Source: Arthrobacter sp. StoSoilA2 (GTDB taxonomy: Bacteria > Actinomycetota > Actinomycetes > Actinomycetales > Micrococcaceae). From it: a stretch of DNA of 64,000 nt. The number at the start of each line of letters is the position of its first letter. Position 1 is the first letter of the stretch. A program made the translations under genes and the position numbers. The notes beneath the pieces were generated by a model. The model did not search any database and was not told the DNA's origin. It was given only the letters and a program-made list of their open reading frames with translations. The stretch is from the NCBI RefSeq assembly GCF_019977195.1, contig NZ_AP024643.1, positions 1,488,001-1,552,000 on the forward strand, given 5' to 3'. Below are positions 35,193-43,774 of the stretch, piece after piece.

Positions 35193-36095
35193 ATGGACCT
35201 TACATCGATCGATGATTTGGAGTTTTTTGAACAAATCTCCCGTTCCCAGAGCCTCACGGAAGCAGCCAGGAACTGGGGAAAGTCGGTGTCAGCCGTCAGC
35301 AAACGGCTTGCTGCGCTGGAGTCACGGCTTGGGGTAGCGCTGGTCCGGCGCAGCACCCGCCGACTGACCCTCACCGAAGAGGGACAACGTTATGCGACAG
35401 GTGCCGTGGCCATCCTGCAGCAGAAAACAGATCTCGAAGACGCGCTGTCCGTGCAGCATGGTGAGCTCAAGGGGCGCCTCCGTGTGCACTCGAGCCTGGG
35501 CATTGGACGCAAGCACATTGCGCCGCTGCTGGGGGAGTTCGTCCGGCAGCACCCCCTGATTCAGATAGACCTGGAGCTTTCGCCGCTGCCTTTGAACATA
35601 GCCGGCACGAATTTCGACATCGCGGTCCGCGTTGGAGGATTGTCGGACTCCAGGCTCAAGGGAAAACTCCTCGCGCCGAACCGGAGGATTGTGTGCGCCG
35701 CGCCGGGCTACATGAAAGGTGCCCCTCCGCTGCGGACCATCAGGGATCTGGAGCGCCACAACTGCATCGTCCTGCGGGAAAACAACGCCGACTATTCGCT
35801 GTGGCGCTTTGGCGGACAGGGGCAGGATTACGTCGATGTCAGAGGCAGCATGATCAGCGACGACGGAGACGTAGTGACCGACTGGTGCATCCAGGGCCTC
35901 GGCTTGATTATGCGCTCTACCTGGCACGTCAACCCGCTGATCCGTCAGGGAGTACTCCAGCAGGTCCTCCCGGACGTCCCGACCCCAAGCGCCGATATTT
36001 TTGCCCTTTACCCTGCCACGGCCAAAACACCCCGCCGGATCACTGCGGCCATTGACCATCTGCGCCAGGGGCTGGCCGCGAGGTTGGGGTCCTAG
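35193..36095 (+). CDS. LysR-family transcriptional regulator
   Basis: A 300-residue LysR-type regulator. The winged HTH is FFEQISRSQSLTEAARNWGKSVSAVSKRLAALESRLG; the effector domain (about 90-290) follows. The ATG at 35193 (MDLTSIDDLEFF) gives the normal family length and has an AGAAG-containing purine stretch upstream; longer starts would add an unusual basic extension. It lies between the divergent oxidase/HAD operon and the co-directional racemase-otnK-otnC operon, and similar operator-like repeats precede both lysR and the latter operon. It is therefore the probable activator of the acid-sugar genes, and perhaps of the oxidase too. Confidence 0.88.
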   Translation: MDLTSIDDLEFFEQISRSQSLTEAARNWGKSVSAVSKRLAALESRLGVALVRRSTRRLTLTEEGQRYATGAVAILQQKTDLEDALSVQHGELKGRLRVHSSLGIGRKHIAPLLGEFVRQHPLIQIDLELSPLPLNIAGTNFDIAVRVGGLSDSRLKGKLLAPNRRIVCAAPGYMKGAPPLRTIRDLERHNCIVLRENNADYSLWRFGGQGQDYVDVRGSMISDDGDVVTDWCIQGLGLIMRSTWHVNPLIRQGVLQQVLPDVPTPSADIFALYPATAKTPRRITAAIDHLRQGLAARLGS

Positions 36096-36117
36096 CTTTC
36101 CTCACTAAAGGGGACCA

Positions 36118-36150
36118 CTTCTTTCGTTTTCAGAAAGAATGGGTTGTCTG
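36118..36150 (+). promoter_or_regulatory. LysR operator-like site, copy 2 (before the acid-sugar operon)
   Basis: An inverted copy of the 35154-35186 site. It contains the perfect palindrome TTCTTTC-N7-GAAAGAA (36119-36139), which embeds a T-N11-A LysR box. It ends 7 bp before a perfect -10 TATAAT at 36158-36163, while no -35 consensus is present, the classic layout of a LysR-activated promoter. Confidence 0.65.
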
Positions 36151-36157
36151 ATGCGCC

Positions 36158-36163
36158 TATAAT
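36158..36163 (+). promoter_or_regulatory. -10 element of the racemase-otnK-otnC operon
   Basis: Consensus TATAAT. With initiation about 7 bp downstream, the leader to the ATG at 36195 would be about 25 nt. The -35 position (about 36135-36140) lies inside the LysR site and is poor, so activation is likely needed. Confidence 0.6.
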
Positions 36164-36194
36164 CATTGGCTTTTTGTGCCATACGCTCATTTGC

Positions 36195-36911
36195 ATGACT
36201 AACCCCCCGGTACTTGCATTGTTGCACACCGTCCCCGGATTGGTGAAGGACATGGAAACCCTGGCCTCCGAGTTAGTCCCGGGCCTTCGTGTCCTGCACT
36301 ACGTGGACGAATCCCTGCTCCAGGACACCATTGCCATGGGAACAACGCCAGGGCATGTTCGACGACGGCTGGTCAACTATGCGCGCTACGCCGAGGAATC
36401 AGGTGCCCAGGCATTGTTGGTGAGTTGCTCCTCCATCGGCGAGGCCGCAATCGCCGCCAAGGACTTTGTCTCCATCCCCGTCCTGCGTATCGACGCTCCC
36501 ATGGCCGGGGTCGCCGTCGAATCGGGTGACAGGATCGGAGTGCTCGCGACCCTGTCCGCAACCCTCGGACCAACCACCCGCCTTGTCCGGGACTCCGCCG
36601 AAAGGCGGAACAAAAAGCCCGACATCACCGCCAGAATAGTCGACGGCGCTTTCCAGGCTCTGCGAGCAGGTGACCGTCAGCTGCATGACAGCTTGGTGCT
36701 CGCCGCGTTCTCGGAACTGGCAGCGGACTGCGATGTGATCGTTCTCGCCCAAGCGTCGATGGCCCGCGTCGTTGACCACACCCAGGGAGAGCTGGGAGGA
36801 CCTCTTGTGCTGGCTTCGCCGGATTCTGGAATGAGCCAGCTCAGCTCTCTTTTTCCTTCCCACGACTCATCAACAGCGCCGGTAACCGAGAAAGATCCGA
36901 AGCATGTCTGA
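36195..36911 (+). CDS. Asp/Glu racemase-superfamily protein lacking the second cysteine
   Basis: A 238-residue protein of the aspartate/glutamate/hydantoin racemase superfamily. The first catalytic cysteine is present (C78 in LLVSCSSIGEA); at the place of the second, LAQASM (about residues 185-189) has alanine/serine. Two cysteines are needed for racemisation, so an isomerase or lyase using one thiol is more likely, as in arylmalonate decarboxylase (which keeps the other cysteine). The start at 36195 lacks a strong ribosome binding site. Its stop overlaps otnK by 8 bp. It takes the place where OtnI isomerase is often found, so it may act on an oxo-tetronate; this is inference. Confidence 0.8.
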   Translation: MTNPPVLALLHTVPGLVKDMETLASELVPGLRVLHYVDESLLQDTIAMGTTPGHVRRRLVNYARYAEESGAQALLVSCSSIGEAAIAAKDFVSIPVLRIDAPMAGVAVESGDRIGVLATLSATLGPTTRLVRDSAERRNKKPDITARIVDGAFQALRAGDRQLHDSLVLAAFSELAADCDVIVLAQASMARVVDHTQGELGGPLVLASPDSGMSQLSSLFPSHDSSTAPVTEKDPKHV

Positions 36912-38190
36912 CATACCAACGCAGGCCAATGCCCCTTGGCTGGGCGTTATCGCCGATGACTTCACAGGAGCCTCGGACGTGGCCGGCACCCTTGCCAGCG
37001 CCGGAATGCGGGTAGTGCAGTCCTTCGGCACGCCTGATCCATCAACGAAGCTGCACGATGTTGACTGCATCGTCATTTCACTGAAGACCCGCAGCGTCCC
37101 GGCCGCCGCGGCCGTAGAACAGTCTCTGGCCGCGGCGCGTGCCCTGAAATCCCTCGGCGTGCAGCAGCTCTACTTCAAGTACTGCTCCACGTTCGACTCA
37201 ACTCCGGAAGGCAACATCGGCCCAGTGGCAGATGCCCTACGCGAAGAGTTAGTCCCGGCCGGCATGGTCACAGTCGTTGCTCCAGGAACTCCTGCATTAC
37301 GACGGACCGTATACAACGGCGTTCTGTTCGCCGGTACGGACCTCCTGCAGGAATCATCCATGCGTCACCACCCGCTGACCCCGATGACCGATTCGAACGT
37401 GCCACGACTTCTCCAGGCCCAAACCAACAACCCGGTGGGTCACGTCGGCTATGGCGTTATAGAAGCAGGAGCATCCGCGGTTGGAGCGGAACTCGAAACC
37501 CTGGGCAGTCAAGGTGCCGGGTACGTGGTCGTGGACACACTCAGCGACCACCACCTCGCGGTGCTCGGGACTGCACTCCTGGATCACCCGCTCGTCACTG
37601 GCGGATCGGGTCTGGTGGGAGGCTTGGCGGCGGCACGTGGGCACCGTGTCACACCGGACTTGGGGAATGCCAGCCGTCCGACCGGTCCGGCCGCAGTGGT
37701 CGCGGGCAGTTGCTCGGAGATGACGAACGCCCAAATCCAAGTGTTCCGCCAGGTGCACCCCTGCTTCCAGGTGGATCCTGTCGCCATCGCCGAAGGACGG
37801 GACGTAGTGGCCGAAGCGCTGATGTTCGCCCGGGAAAATCTGCCGGGCGGCCCCATCCTGATCCATTCCACTACTTCTCCAGAGGAAGTCTTGAGTGCCC
37901 AAAGGCATCTTGGCAAGTCCAGGGCCGCCGAAATAGCCGAAGACGCCCTGTCCGCGATCGCCGAAGGACTCGTCGGCATGGGCTGCCGGCAACTCATAAT
38001 CGCCGGCGGAGAAACCTCCGGCGCCGTGGTCCGCAGGCTCGGCATTACGACAGCCCGCGTCGGCAAGGAAGTTTCACCCGGCGTGCCATGGCTGAAAACC
38101 GAAACCGACCCAGGGCTGTCCATCCTGCTCAAATCCGGAAACCTCGGAGACCCGCGGCTCTTCCTTGATGCATGGGACCATGGTCGATGA
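36904..38190 (+). CDS. otnK: Four-carbon acid sugar kinase OtnK (DUF1537)
   Basis: A 428-residue DUF1537 kinase. N-terminal IADDFTGASDVAGTLASAG binds the sugar acid, while the C-terminal part (AGGETSGAVVRRLGI, then PGVPWL) forms the ATP site. The family phosphorylates 3-oxo-tetronate, erythronate or threonate-type acids (established for DUF1537). It overlaps the racemase-like gene by 8 bp and otnC by 4 bp, giving the known OtnK-OtnC pair that makes dihydroxyacetone phosphate. The natural starting acid is not fixed by sequence. Confidence 0.9.
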   Translation: MSDIPTQANAPWLGVIADDFTGASDVAGTLASAGMRVVQSFGTPDPSTKLHDVDCIVISLKTRSVPAAAAVEQSLAAARALKSLGVQQLYFKYCSTFDSTPEGNIGPVADALREELVPAGMVTVVAPGTPALRRTVYNGVLFAGTDLLQESSMRHHPLTPMTDSNVPRLLQAQTNNPVGHVGYGVIEAGASAVGAELETLGSQGAGYVVVDTLSDHHLAVLGTALLDHPLVTGGSGLVGGLAAARGHRVTPDLGNASRPTGPAAVVAGSCSEMTNAQIQVFRQVHPCFQVDPVAIAEGRDVVAEALMFARENLPGGPILIHSTTSPEEVLSAQRHLGKSRAAEIAEDALSAIAEGLVGMGCRQLIIAGGETSGAVVRRLGITTARVGKEVSPGVPWLKTETDPGLSILLKSGNLGDPRLFLDAWDHGR

Positions 38191-38816
38191 CCGGCATGGA
38201 CAGCCGCCAGGAGCTCGTCCGGTTGGCCAGGTCCCTCCACCAAAGGGGGCTGACCCGGGGAACATCCGGAAACCTTAGCCTACGGGTGGACGGCGGAATG
38301 CTGGTCACCCCCACCAACGCCTCCCTGGGCGAACTCAGGACCGAAGATCTGGCCATGGTCTCCGGCGCCGGAGAACACCTGTCCGGGGGCCGCCCCTCCA
38401 AAGAGGCCTTTCTTCACCTGGCGATGTACAAGGCAAGGCCGCAGGACCATGCCGCCGTCCATCTGCATTCCACCTACGCCACCGCCCTTTCGTGCCTGGC
38501 GGACCTGGATGACGAAGACGTTCTGCCACCTTTGACGGCCTACTTTGTCATGAGGGTTGGACGGCTGGTCCGGTTGCCGTATTTCGCGCCGGGCGACGAG
38601 GGCTTGGGCGTGACGGCCCAAAAAGCTGCGGCATCGAGCCGTGCCCTGCTGCTGGCCAACCACGGACCGATCGTTTCCGCGCCCTCCCTGCCACAAGCGG
38701 TGGACGCTGTTGAGGAAGTAGAAGAAACAGCCCGACTGTTCTTCCTCCTTCAAGGCCACGCGACACGACCCCTCCAACCCGCCCAGGTGGCCCGGCTTTC
38801 CGCACCCCGCGTGTAG
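38187..38816 (+). CDS. otnC: Class II aldolase OtnC, 3-oxo-tetronate 4-phosphate decarboxylase
   Basis: A 209-residue class II aldolase/adducin-family protein. The motif GLTRGTSGNLSLRV binds phosphate, HLHSTYATAL carries the metal histidines and LLLANHGPIVSA the third histidine. OtnC decarboxylates 3-oxo-tetronate 4-phosphate to dihydroxyacetone phosphate. The ATG at 38187 overlaps the otnK stop (ATGA), which supports it over a slightly longer frame. The gene ends 12 bp before the convergent GH32 stop, with no hairpin in between. Confidence 0.9.
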   Translation: MTGMDSRQELVRLARSLHQRGLTRGTSGNLSLRVDGGMLVTPTNASLGELRTEDLAMVSGAGEHLSGGRPSKEAFLHLAMYKARPQDHAAVHLHSTYATALSCLADLDDEDVLPPLTAYFVMRVGRLVRLPYFAPGDEGLGVTAQKAAASSRALLLANHGPIVSAPSLPQAVDAVEEVEETARLFFLLQGHATRPLQPAQVARLSAPRV

Positions 38817-38828
38817 TTGGTGCTGCCG

Positions 38829-40364
38829 TTACTGCACGACGGCGAAGCTCACCAGGTTGGCGCCCTCGCCTTCTGCAAGGAGGGCAAGGGCCGTACTGGA
38901 GTCCGCCGGAAAGATTTGGTCGGTGATGGTCGCCCTGCCATCCTGGGCGAAGACCTCGACGGAACAGCGGTCCACAAAGATGCGAAGCCGTATCCGGCCA
39001 TCTTCCAGAGGTACAGCAACGCGATCCACTGAAGGAAATGCCTCGTGGAATCCGACGTTGCCGGATTCGGTGCGGTCCAGGCTGAGTTCCCCCGTCGCCG
39101 GGTCGTAGGCCAGTACTGTGCACTCCATACCTGCGGAAAAGCCGCCCGGTGCGACCCCTTGCCGGGGGTCGGCCCGCAGCACGATGCCGACCCTTCCGGC
39201 CTGCCCGGGCTCGAACTCGGCATCGATCCTTAGCACGTCCCCGGATACCTCTTCGGGAAGCCACGTCAGGCCGGGTTCCAGCCGTTGCCGGCCCAGTGCC
39301 AAATTCTCCGTCGCATGGTCTTCGAAAGGGTCAATTGCCTCCTGTAACAACACGGGACGCCCGCCTCGGGAAACCAGCTTCACTTCGCGAACGAGCGACA
39401 TGGCGCTGCGCCAGCCGTCTGAGGGTGTCTCAGCGGCGTACTGCCAATTGTTCATCCAGCCGATCATGAGCCGGCGTCCGCCGGGTACGTTGCTGAAGGA
39501 CACGGCGGCGTAGTAGTCCCGGCCCCAGTCGAGCCAGCCGTACTCGGCCATCCGGGTGTCGTCAGCCTGGAGGCCTTCGGTGACGGTTGTTTCGGAATGG
39601 AAGGTCACGCCGTCGAACGTTCCGAGGAAGTACTGGCCGCCGGAGCCGCCGGCGATACCGCCCGGGCTGAGGTTTACCACCAGAACCCACCGGGTGTTGG
39701 AGGCGTCGCCGTCCACTGGAAGTTCAAACAGGTCCGGACATTCCCACACGCCTTCTGTGGCGTTCGCCGGGCCGAAGGTGCTGAGGTATTCCCAGGACAG
39801 CAGGTCCGGTGAGCTGTAGAGCACGACTTCACGACGGGCTGCCTCGACGGCGACCATGACCCAGTAACTGCCGGCGTCGCCGTCGTACCAAAAGACTTTC
39901 GGATCACGGAAGTCCGGGGAGGCCCTGTCCAGCACAGGGTTTCCCGAGTACTTCGTCCAGGTGGCGCCGTCATCCGTGCTGTAGGCAAGGGACTGCGCCT
40001 GGAGGCCGGCCATGGGCGAGCCGGAGGTGTAGGCGCTCGTATAGATCGCCACGAGGGGCGGGTTGTCTGCGGTGCCGAGACCGCTCGTGTTATGGATATC
40101 CACCACAGCGGAGCCGGAGTAGATGGCTTCATCGTCATCGCAGGGGATGGCAACTGGCTGCTCATCCCAACGCAGCAGGTCCACCGAGGTGGCGTGGCCC
40201 CAGGACATGTTGCCCCACGTATCGCCGTCCGGGTTGTGCTGGTAGAACAGGTGGTAGACGCCCTTGGAGTAGAGAAGTCCGTTGGGGTCGTTGAGCCAGT
40301 TGCGCTGCGCGGAGTAGTGCCACTGGGGCCGGTACCGGCAGTCGAGGTCGGCGGTTGTGTGCAT
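38829..40364 (-). CDS. Cytoplasmic GH32 beta-fructosidase
   Basis: A 511-residue GH32 enzyme that hydrolyses terminal beta-fructosyl bonds (sucrose, inulin or levan oligomers). The catalytic nucleophile D26 is in WLNDPNGL, the stabilising D154 in DFRDPKVF and the acid/base E208 in VWECPDL; a C-terminal beta-sandwich ends in VDRCSVEVFAQDGRATITD. There is no signal peptide, so it acts on imported sugar. The ATG at 40364 follows GAAAGGGA; an ATG seven codons earlier has no such site. It is the last gene of the ABC uptake operon, 35 bp after the permease. Confidence 0.93.
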   Translation of the reverse strand: MHTTADLDCRYRPQWHYSAQRNWLNDPNGLLYSKGVYHLFYQHNPDGDTWGNMSWGHATSVDLLRWDEQPVAIPCDDDEAIYSGSAVVDIHNTSGLGTADNPPLVAIYTSAYTSGSPMAGLQAQSLAYSTDDGATWTKYSGNPVLDRASPDFRDPKVFWYDGDAGSYWVMVAVEAARREVVLYSSPDLLSWEYLSTFGPANATEGVWECPDLFELPVDGDASNTRWVLVVNLSPGGIAGGSGGQYFLGTFDGVTFHSETTVTEGLQADDTRMAEYGWLDWGRDYYAAVSFSNVPGGRRLMIGWMNNWQYAAETPSDGWRSAMSLVREVKLVSRGGRPVLLQEAIDPFEDHATENLALGRQRLEPGLTWLPEEVSGDVLRIDAEFEPGQAGRVGIVLRADPRQGVAPGGFSAGMECTVLAYDPATGELSLDRTESGNVGFHEAFPSVDRVAVPLEDGRIRLRIFVDRCSVEVFAQDGRATITDQIFPADSSTALALLAEGEGANLVSFAVVQ

Positions 40365-40399
40365 AGGAGTATTTCCCTTTCGCATGAGGGACAAGATGG

Positions 40400-41287
40400 T
40401 CAGCCCTTGACGCCGCTGGAGGCGATGCTGTTGATGAAGGAGCGCTGGAACGCGATGAACAGCACCACCACCGGGACGGTAATGAGGGAGGCATAAGCCA
40501 TGACTTCGCCCCAGGAGACGTTGAGCTGGAAGAAGTATTGGATGCCGATCATGACGGGCCGGAGCTCCTCGGACTGGACCACCATGAGCGGCCAAAGGTA
40601 GGAGTTCCAGGCGGGTAGGAACGTCAGGATCGCCACCGTGGCTGTCGCTGGGCCTGCCAGGGGCATCACCACCAGGCGGTAGATTCTGAACCAGCCAGCG
40701 CCGTCAATCCTCGCAGCCTCATCCAGTTCCTTCGGGATCGACTCAAAGTACTGGTGGTACAGGTAGATGGAGAACGCATTGGCGATGAACGGGATGATCT
40801 GGACCTGGTAGGTGTCCAGCCAGCCCTTGGAGATCTCGAGGCTGAACCCGTTGAGCTCAAAGAACGGCAACTGGTTCACCCACCACACCAGCGGCAGCGC
40901 CAGCGTCTGGAAGGGGACGATCAGCGTGGCCAGGATCGCGGTGAACACTATGCGCTTGCCGCGGACCTCCATCCGGGACAGGGCGAAGGCGCAGAGGCTG
41001 TTGATGAAGATCCCCAACACCACTGTCACAGCAGAAACGCCGGTGGAGTTGATCAGGAAGCGGGCGGCAGGCACTCGGTCAAATACAGCAGCGTAGTTGT
41101 CGAACGAGATATTGCCGATGGGAAGGAAGGCTGCCACCGAGGACATGTCCCCGAAGATCTGCTGGTCCGGCTTGAGTGAAGACACCAGCATGAACACGAG
41201 GGGGAATGCGGCGACGACGGCGAACAGGATCCGCACCAGCATGGTCCCTGCACTGCTGAGACTCTTGGATGTGAGTGTCTCTTTCAT
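40400..41287 (-). CDS. Sugar ABC transporter permease (MalG type)
   Basis: A 295-residue inner-membrane permease with six helices. The EAA loop (about 185-205) reads ELDEAARIDGAGWFRIYRLVVMPLAGP, which docks the ATPase. It pairs with the MalF-type permease encoded 1 bp upstream. No ATP-binding subunit gene is in the operon, so a shared MsiK-type ATPase is probably used, as is usual in actinobacteria (inference). Confidence 0.92.
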   Translation of the reverse strand: MKETLTSKSLSSAGTMLVRILFAVVAAFPLVFMLVSSLKPDQQIFGDMSSVAAFLPIGNISFDNYAAVFDRVPAARFLINSTGVSAVTVVLGIFINSLCAFALSRMEVRGKRIVFTAILATLIVPFQTLALPLVWWVNQLPFFELNGFSLEISKGWLDTYQVQIIPFIANAFSIYLYHQYFESIPKELDEAARIDGAGWFRIYRLVVMPLAGPATATVAILTFLPAWNSYLWPLMVVQSEELRPVMIGIQYFFQLNVSWGEVMAYASLITVPVVVLFIAFQRSFINSIASSGVKG

Positions 41288-41288
41288 G

Positions 41289-42251
41289 TCAGTCCTTCTC
41301 TCGGGTCAGGTAGCGCTGCACTGCGGAGATCAGCAGCACCAGGACGAAGAATACGAGGGAGATGGCCGATGCATAGGATGTTTCCTGCTGCTTGAAGCCG
41401 GAGCGCACCGCCTCGAAAATGATGGTGGTGGTGGAATCGAGCGGCCCGCCCTGGGTCATGACGCTGACTTGGTCGAAGAGCCCGAGCGCCTGGATGGTGA
41501 TGGTCACCAGGATCAGGGTTCGGGTATGCCTGAGGCCCGGCCAGGTCACGTAACGGAACTGGTGCCAGCGGCTTGCCCCGTCAAGCTGGGCTGCCTCATA
41601 CAGTTCCCCGGAGATGCTCTGCAGGCCGGCAAGCCAGATGATCATGTGGAAGCCGGCGGCCTGCCAGATGGACAGGATGATGATGGCAGGCATGGATGTG
41701 GCTGGATCGTTGAGCCAGTCCGGGCCGTCAATCAGGCCGAAGCTGGCCGCGGACAGGAACTCATTGATCAGCCCGTCCTTGCGGTACATGAACAGCCACA
41801 GCAGGGACACCACCACCATGGACGTCACCACCGGAAGGAAGTACAGGGTGCGGAAGAAGTTCACCCCACGGAACTTCTTGTTGATCAGGAGCGCCATCGC
41901 CAGGGCAAGGCCGGACTGGACGGGCACCACTACAACCGCGAAGTAGCTGACATTCAGCAGTGCGCGCCAGAACGTGGGATCCGTGAAGAGGCGGACGAAA
42001 TTGTCCGCACCCACAAACTCAACGGGTCGCGGTGACACAAGGCGGGCATTGGTGAAGGCCAGGCCGAAGCCCAGGATCGCGGGGAGGAACACAAAGAGCA
42101 GAAGCAGGGCTGCGGCGGGCGCAATCATTGCCCACCCGCTCAGCTGCTCGCGCAGGTAGCGCGGCCGGCGGTGGGGTTTGCTGGGCGGTGCCGCCGGGGC
42201 GGGGGCCGCCACGCGGCGGCCAGGACTTGGGGGAATTTGGGTGGTTGTCAT
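41289..42251 (-). CDS. Sugar ABC transporter permease (MalF/UgpA type)
   Basis: A 320-residue permease with a Pro-rich basic N terminus (PAPAAPPSKPHRRPRY) before six helices. The EAA loop reads ELYEAAQLDGASRWHQFRYVTWPGLRHT. It lies between the binding protein and the MalG-type permease; the 86-bp gap upstream contains a strong hairpin at 42290-42318. Confidence 0.92.
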   Translation of the reverse strand: MTTTQIPPSPGRRVAAPAPAAPPSKPHRRPRYLREQLSGWAMIAPAAALLLLFVFLPAILGFGLAFTNARLVSPRPVEFVGADNFVRLFTDPTFWRALLNVSYFAVVVVPVQSGLALAMALLINKKFRGVNFFRTLYFLPVVTSMVVVSLLWLFMYRKDGLINEFLSAASFGLIDGPDWLNDPATSMPAIIILSIWQAAGFHMIIWLAGLQSISGELYEAAQLDGASRWHQFRYVTWPGLRHTRTLILVTITIQALGLFDQVSVMTQGGPLDSTTTIIFEAVRSGFKQQETSYASAISLVFFVLVLLISAVQRYLTREKD

Positions 42252-42289
42252 GGGGTTCTCCGTAGACAGTCGGGGGCCGGGAGGTCCGA

Positions 42290-42318
42290 CGACGGCGGCA
42301 GGGTGAGTGCCGCCGTCG
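42290..42318 (-). ncRNA. Intercistronic mRNA hairpin between binding protein and permease genes
   Basis: A perfect 11-bp stem of CGACGGCGGCA type with a 7-nt loop, downstream of the binding protein stop (42338) and before the permease start. No T-run follows. Such hairpins commonly protect binding-protein mRNA or attenuate the downstream genes so that binding protein is made in excess. This is an RNA structural element, not a separate RNA gene. Confidence 0.5.
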
Positions 42319-42337
42319 CCCGTCCGGCTGCCGTCGG

Positions 42338-43633
42338 CTAGTTCTTGTAGCCGCCGTTGGACTTGATGTTGGCGTCAATCGCCTTGACCGCCTTGTCCAG
42401 GGCCGTCTTGGGGTCCGCGCCGGCAAGGATGTCCTGGACAGCCTTGCCATATTCGGTGGCGATGAACGGGTAAGCCGGGGTTTCGGGCCGCAACACCGCG
42501 TAGTGACGCGAGAACTCCATGAAGATACGGTTGGCACCGCCCTCGGCGAATGCGGGAATCAGGGCCGCGGCTTCATTGGTGGCCGGGATGCCTCCAGTTG
42601 CCTTGATGACGGACGCCACGTTTTCAGGCTTCAAGGAATAGGACAGATAGTCCATCGCGGCATCCATGTTGTTGCAGCCGCTGGTGACGCCCCACTGCCA
42701 GGAAGCTCCGCCGATCTTGGGACCGTTGCCCAGATCCACGCTGGGCATGACCACCAGCTCATCTCCCAGGGCAGCCCGGGCCTTGTCCCCGGCCCAGGAA
42801 CCGGTGTAGAGGAGGCCGCTCTTGTTGTTCAGGAAGTCCTGGGTGGAATCTTTCCCGCTCTTCGTCGCCATGAAGCCCTGATCCGCCAGCCCGCGGAACC
42901 ACTTGGCCCATTCGACGGCCTTATCGCCATTCAGGGCTCCGTCGGCCGACTGGTAGTCCTCGCGGTTGATCAGGTCTCCGCCGAAGGACTGCAGGAACGG
43001 CGAGTACGCATAGGGCAGCCATTCGCCGGTTCCGGCAGTACCCATGTCCAGTGGGTAATCCCATTTACCCAGTGCCTTGAGTTTGGTCAACGCGTCCTGG
43101 AACTCGTCCTTCGTCCATGGCTTCTCAATGGTGGCGACGCGGACGCCCGCCGCTGCGAGATCGGATTTGCGGGCAAACATGGACAAAGCGACGTCGCCGT
43201 ACCCAACCGCATAGGTCTCGCCCTGCCACTTGGCAACAGTGCTGGGGAGGTTCTTGGAAAGGTCCGCGGACAGCTTCAGCGGCGCCAGGTACTTGGCCCA
43301 TGCCCAGTTGGGAACGTTGGGCCCGTCAATGTCCACGATGCAGGGAAGTTTCCCGGCTGACGCCGCCCCTACGACGGAGTCGTTGTAGGACTCCTGCGGG
43401 AAGGCCTGCACCTTGATCTGCGCCTTCGCGCCACTGCTTTTGTTATAGGAGTCAACGATCGCCTGGGTCGCCGCCAGTTCCTCCGGGTTTCCGGCGGCGT
43501 GGGTCCACATGGTGATCTCTTTGGGGCCGTCGCTTGAGGACGAGGAACTGCCCTTGCTGCAGGCGCCCAGGCTGCCGACGAGGGCCGCCGCAGCTATGCT
43601 GGTTGCCAGGATCCGCGTGAATCGTTTGTTCAT
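42338..43633 (-). CDS. Sugar ABC transporter substrate-binding lipoprotein
   Basis: A 431-residue family 1 solute-binding protein. The signal is lipoprotein type: MNKRFTRILATSIAAAALVGSLGAC with C25 as the lipidated residue, then a Ser-rich linker. The mature part has the typical EITMWTHA opening. The ATG at 43633 fits the AGAAAG site better than a TTG three codons upstream. With two permeases and a GH32 enzyme in the operon the likely ligand is a fructo-oligosaccharide, levanbiose or sucrose. Confidence 0.92.
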   Translation of the reverse strand: MNKRFTRILATSIAAAALVGSLGACSKGSSSSSSDGPKEITMWTHAAGNPEELAATQAIVDSYNKSSGAKAQIKVQAFPQESYNDSVVGAASAGKLPCIVDIDGPNVPNWAWAKYLAPLKLSADLSKNLPSTVAKWQGETYAVGYGDVALSMFARKSDLAAAGVRVATIEKPWTKDEFQDALTKLKALGKWDYPLDMGTAGTGEWLPYAYSPFLQSFGGDLINREDYQSADGALNGDKAVEWAKWFRGLADQGFMATKSGKDSTQDFLNNKSGLLYTGSWAGDKARAALGDELVVMPSVDLGNGPKIGGASWQWGVTSGCNNMDAAMDYLSYSLKPENVASVIKATGGIPATNEAAALIPAFAEGGANRIFMEFSRHYAVLRPETPAYPFIATEYGKAVQDILAGADPKTALDKAVKAIDANIKSNGGYKN

Positions 43634-43686
43634 GATTGTCAATCTTTCTGCTGATTTTGGGTGTGGATGATTGGCCCGGGTCCTTC

Positions 43687-43716
43687 GGGGCGCAGCCGCT
43701 GCAACGGCTGCGCCCC
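43687..43716 (-). terminator. Hairpin between lacI and the binding protein gene
   Basis: A perfect 12-bp stem (arms GGGGCGCAGCCG 43687-43698 and 43705-43716) with a 6-nt loop in the 141-bp gap after lacI. On the minus strand no T-run follows, so it may attenuate rather than end transcription into the ABC operon. The T-rich side (TCTTCTT) is on the plus strand. Confidence 0.45.
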
Positions 43717-43774
43717 TCTTCTTGCGGACTTCCGGTGTTGTGACGTGGTGTTTCGTGTGGGTTGGTGGTTTATG

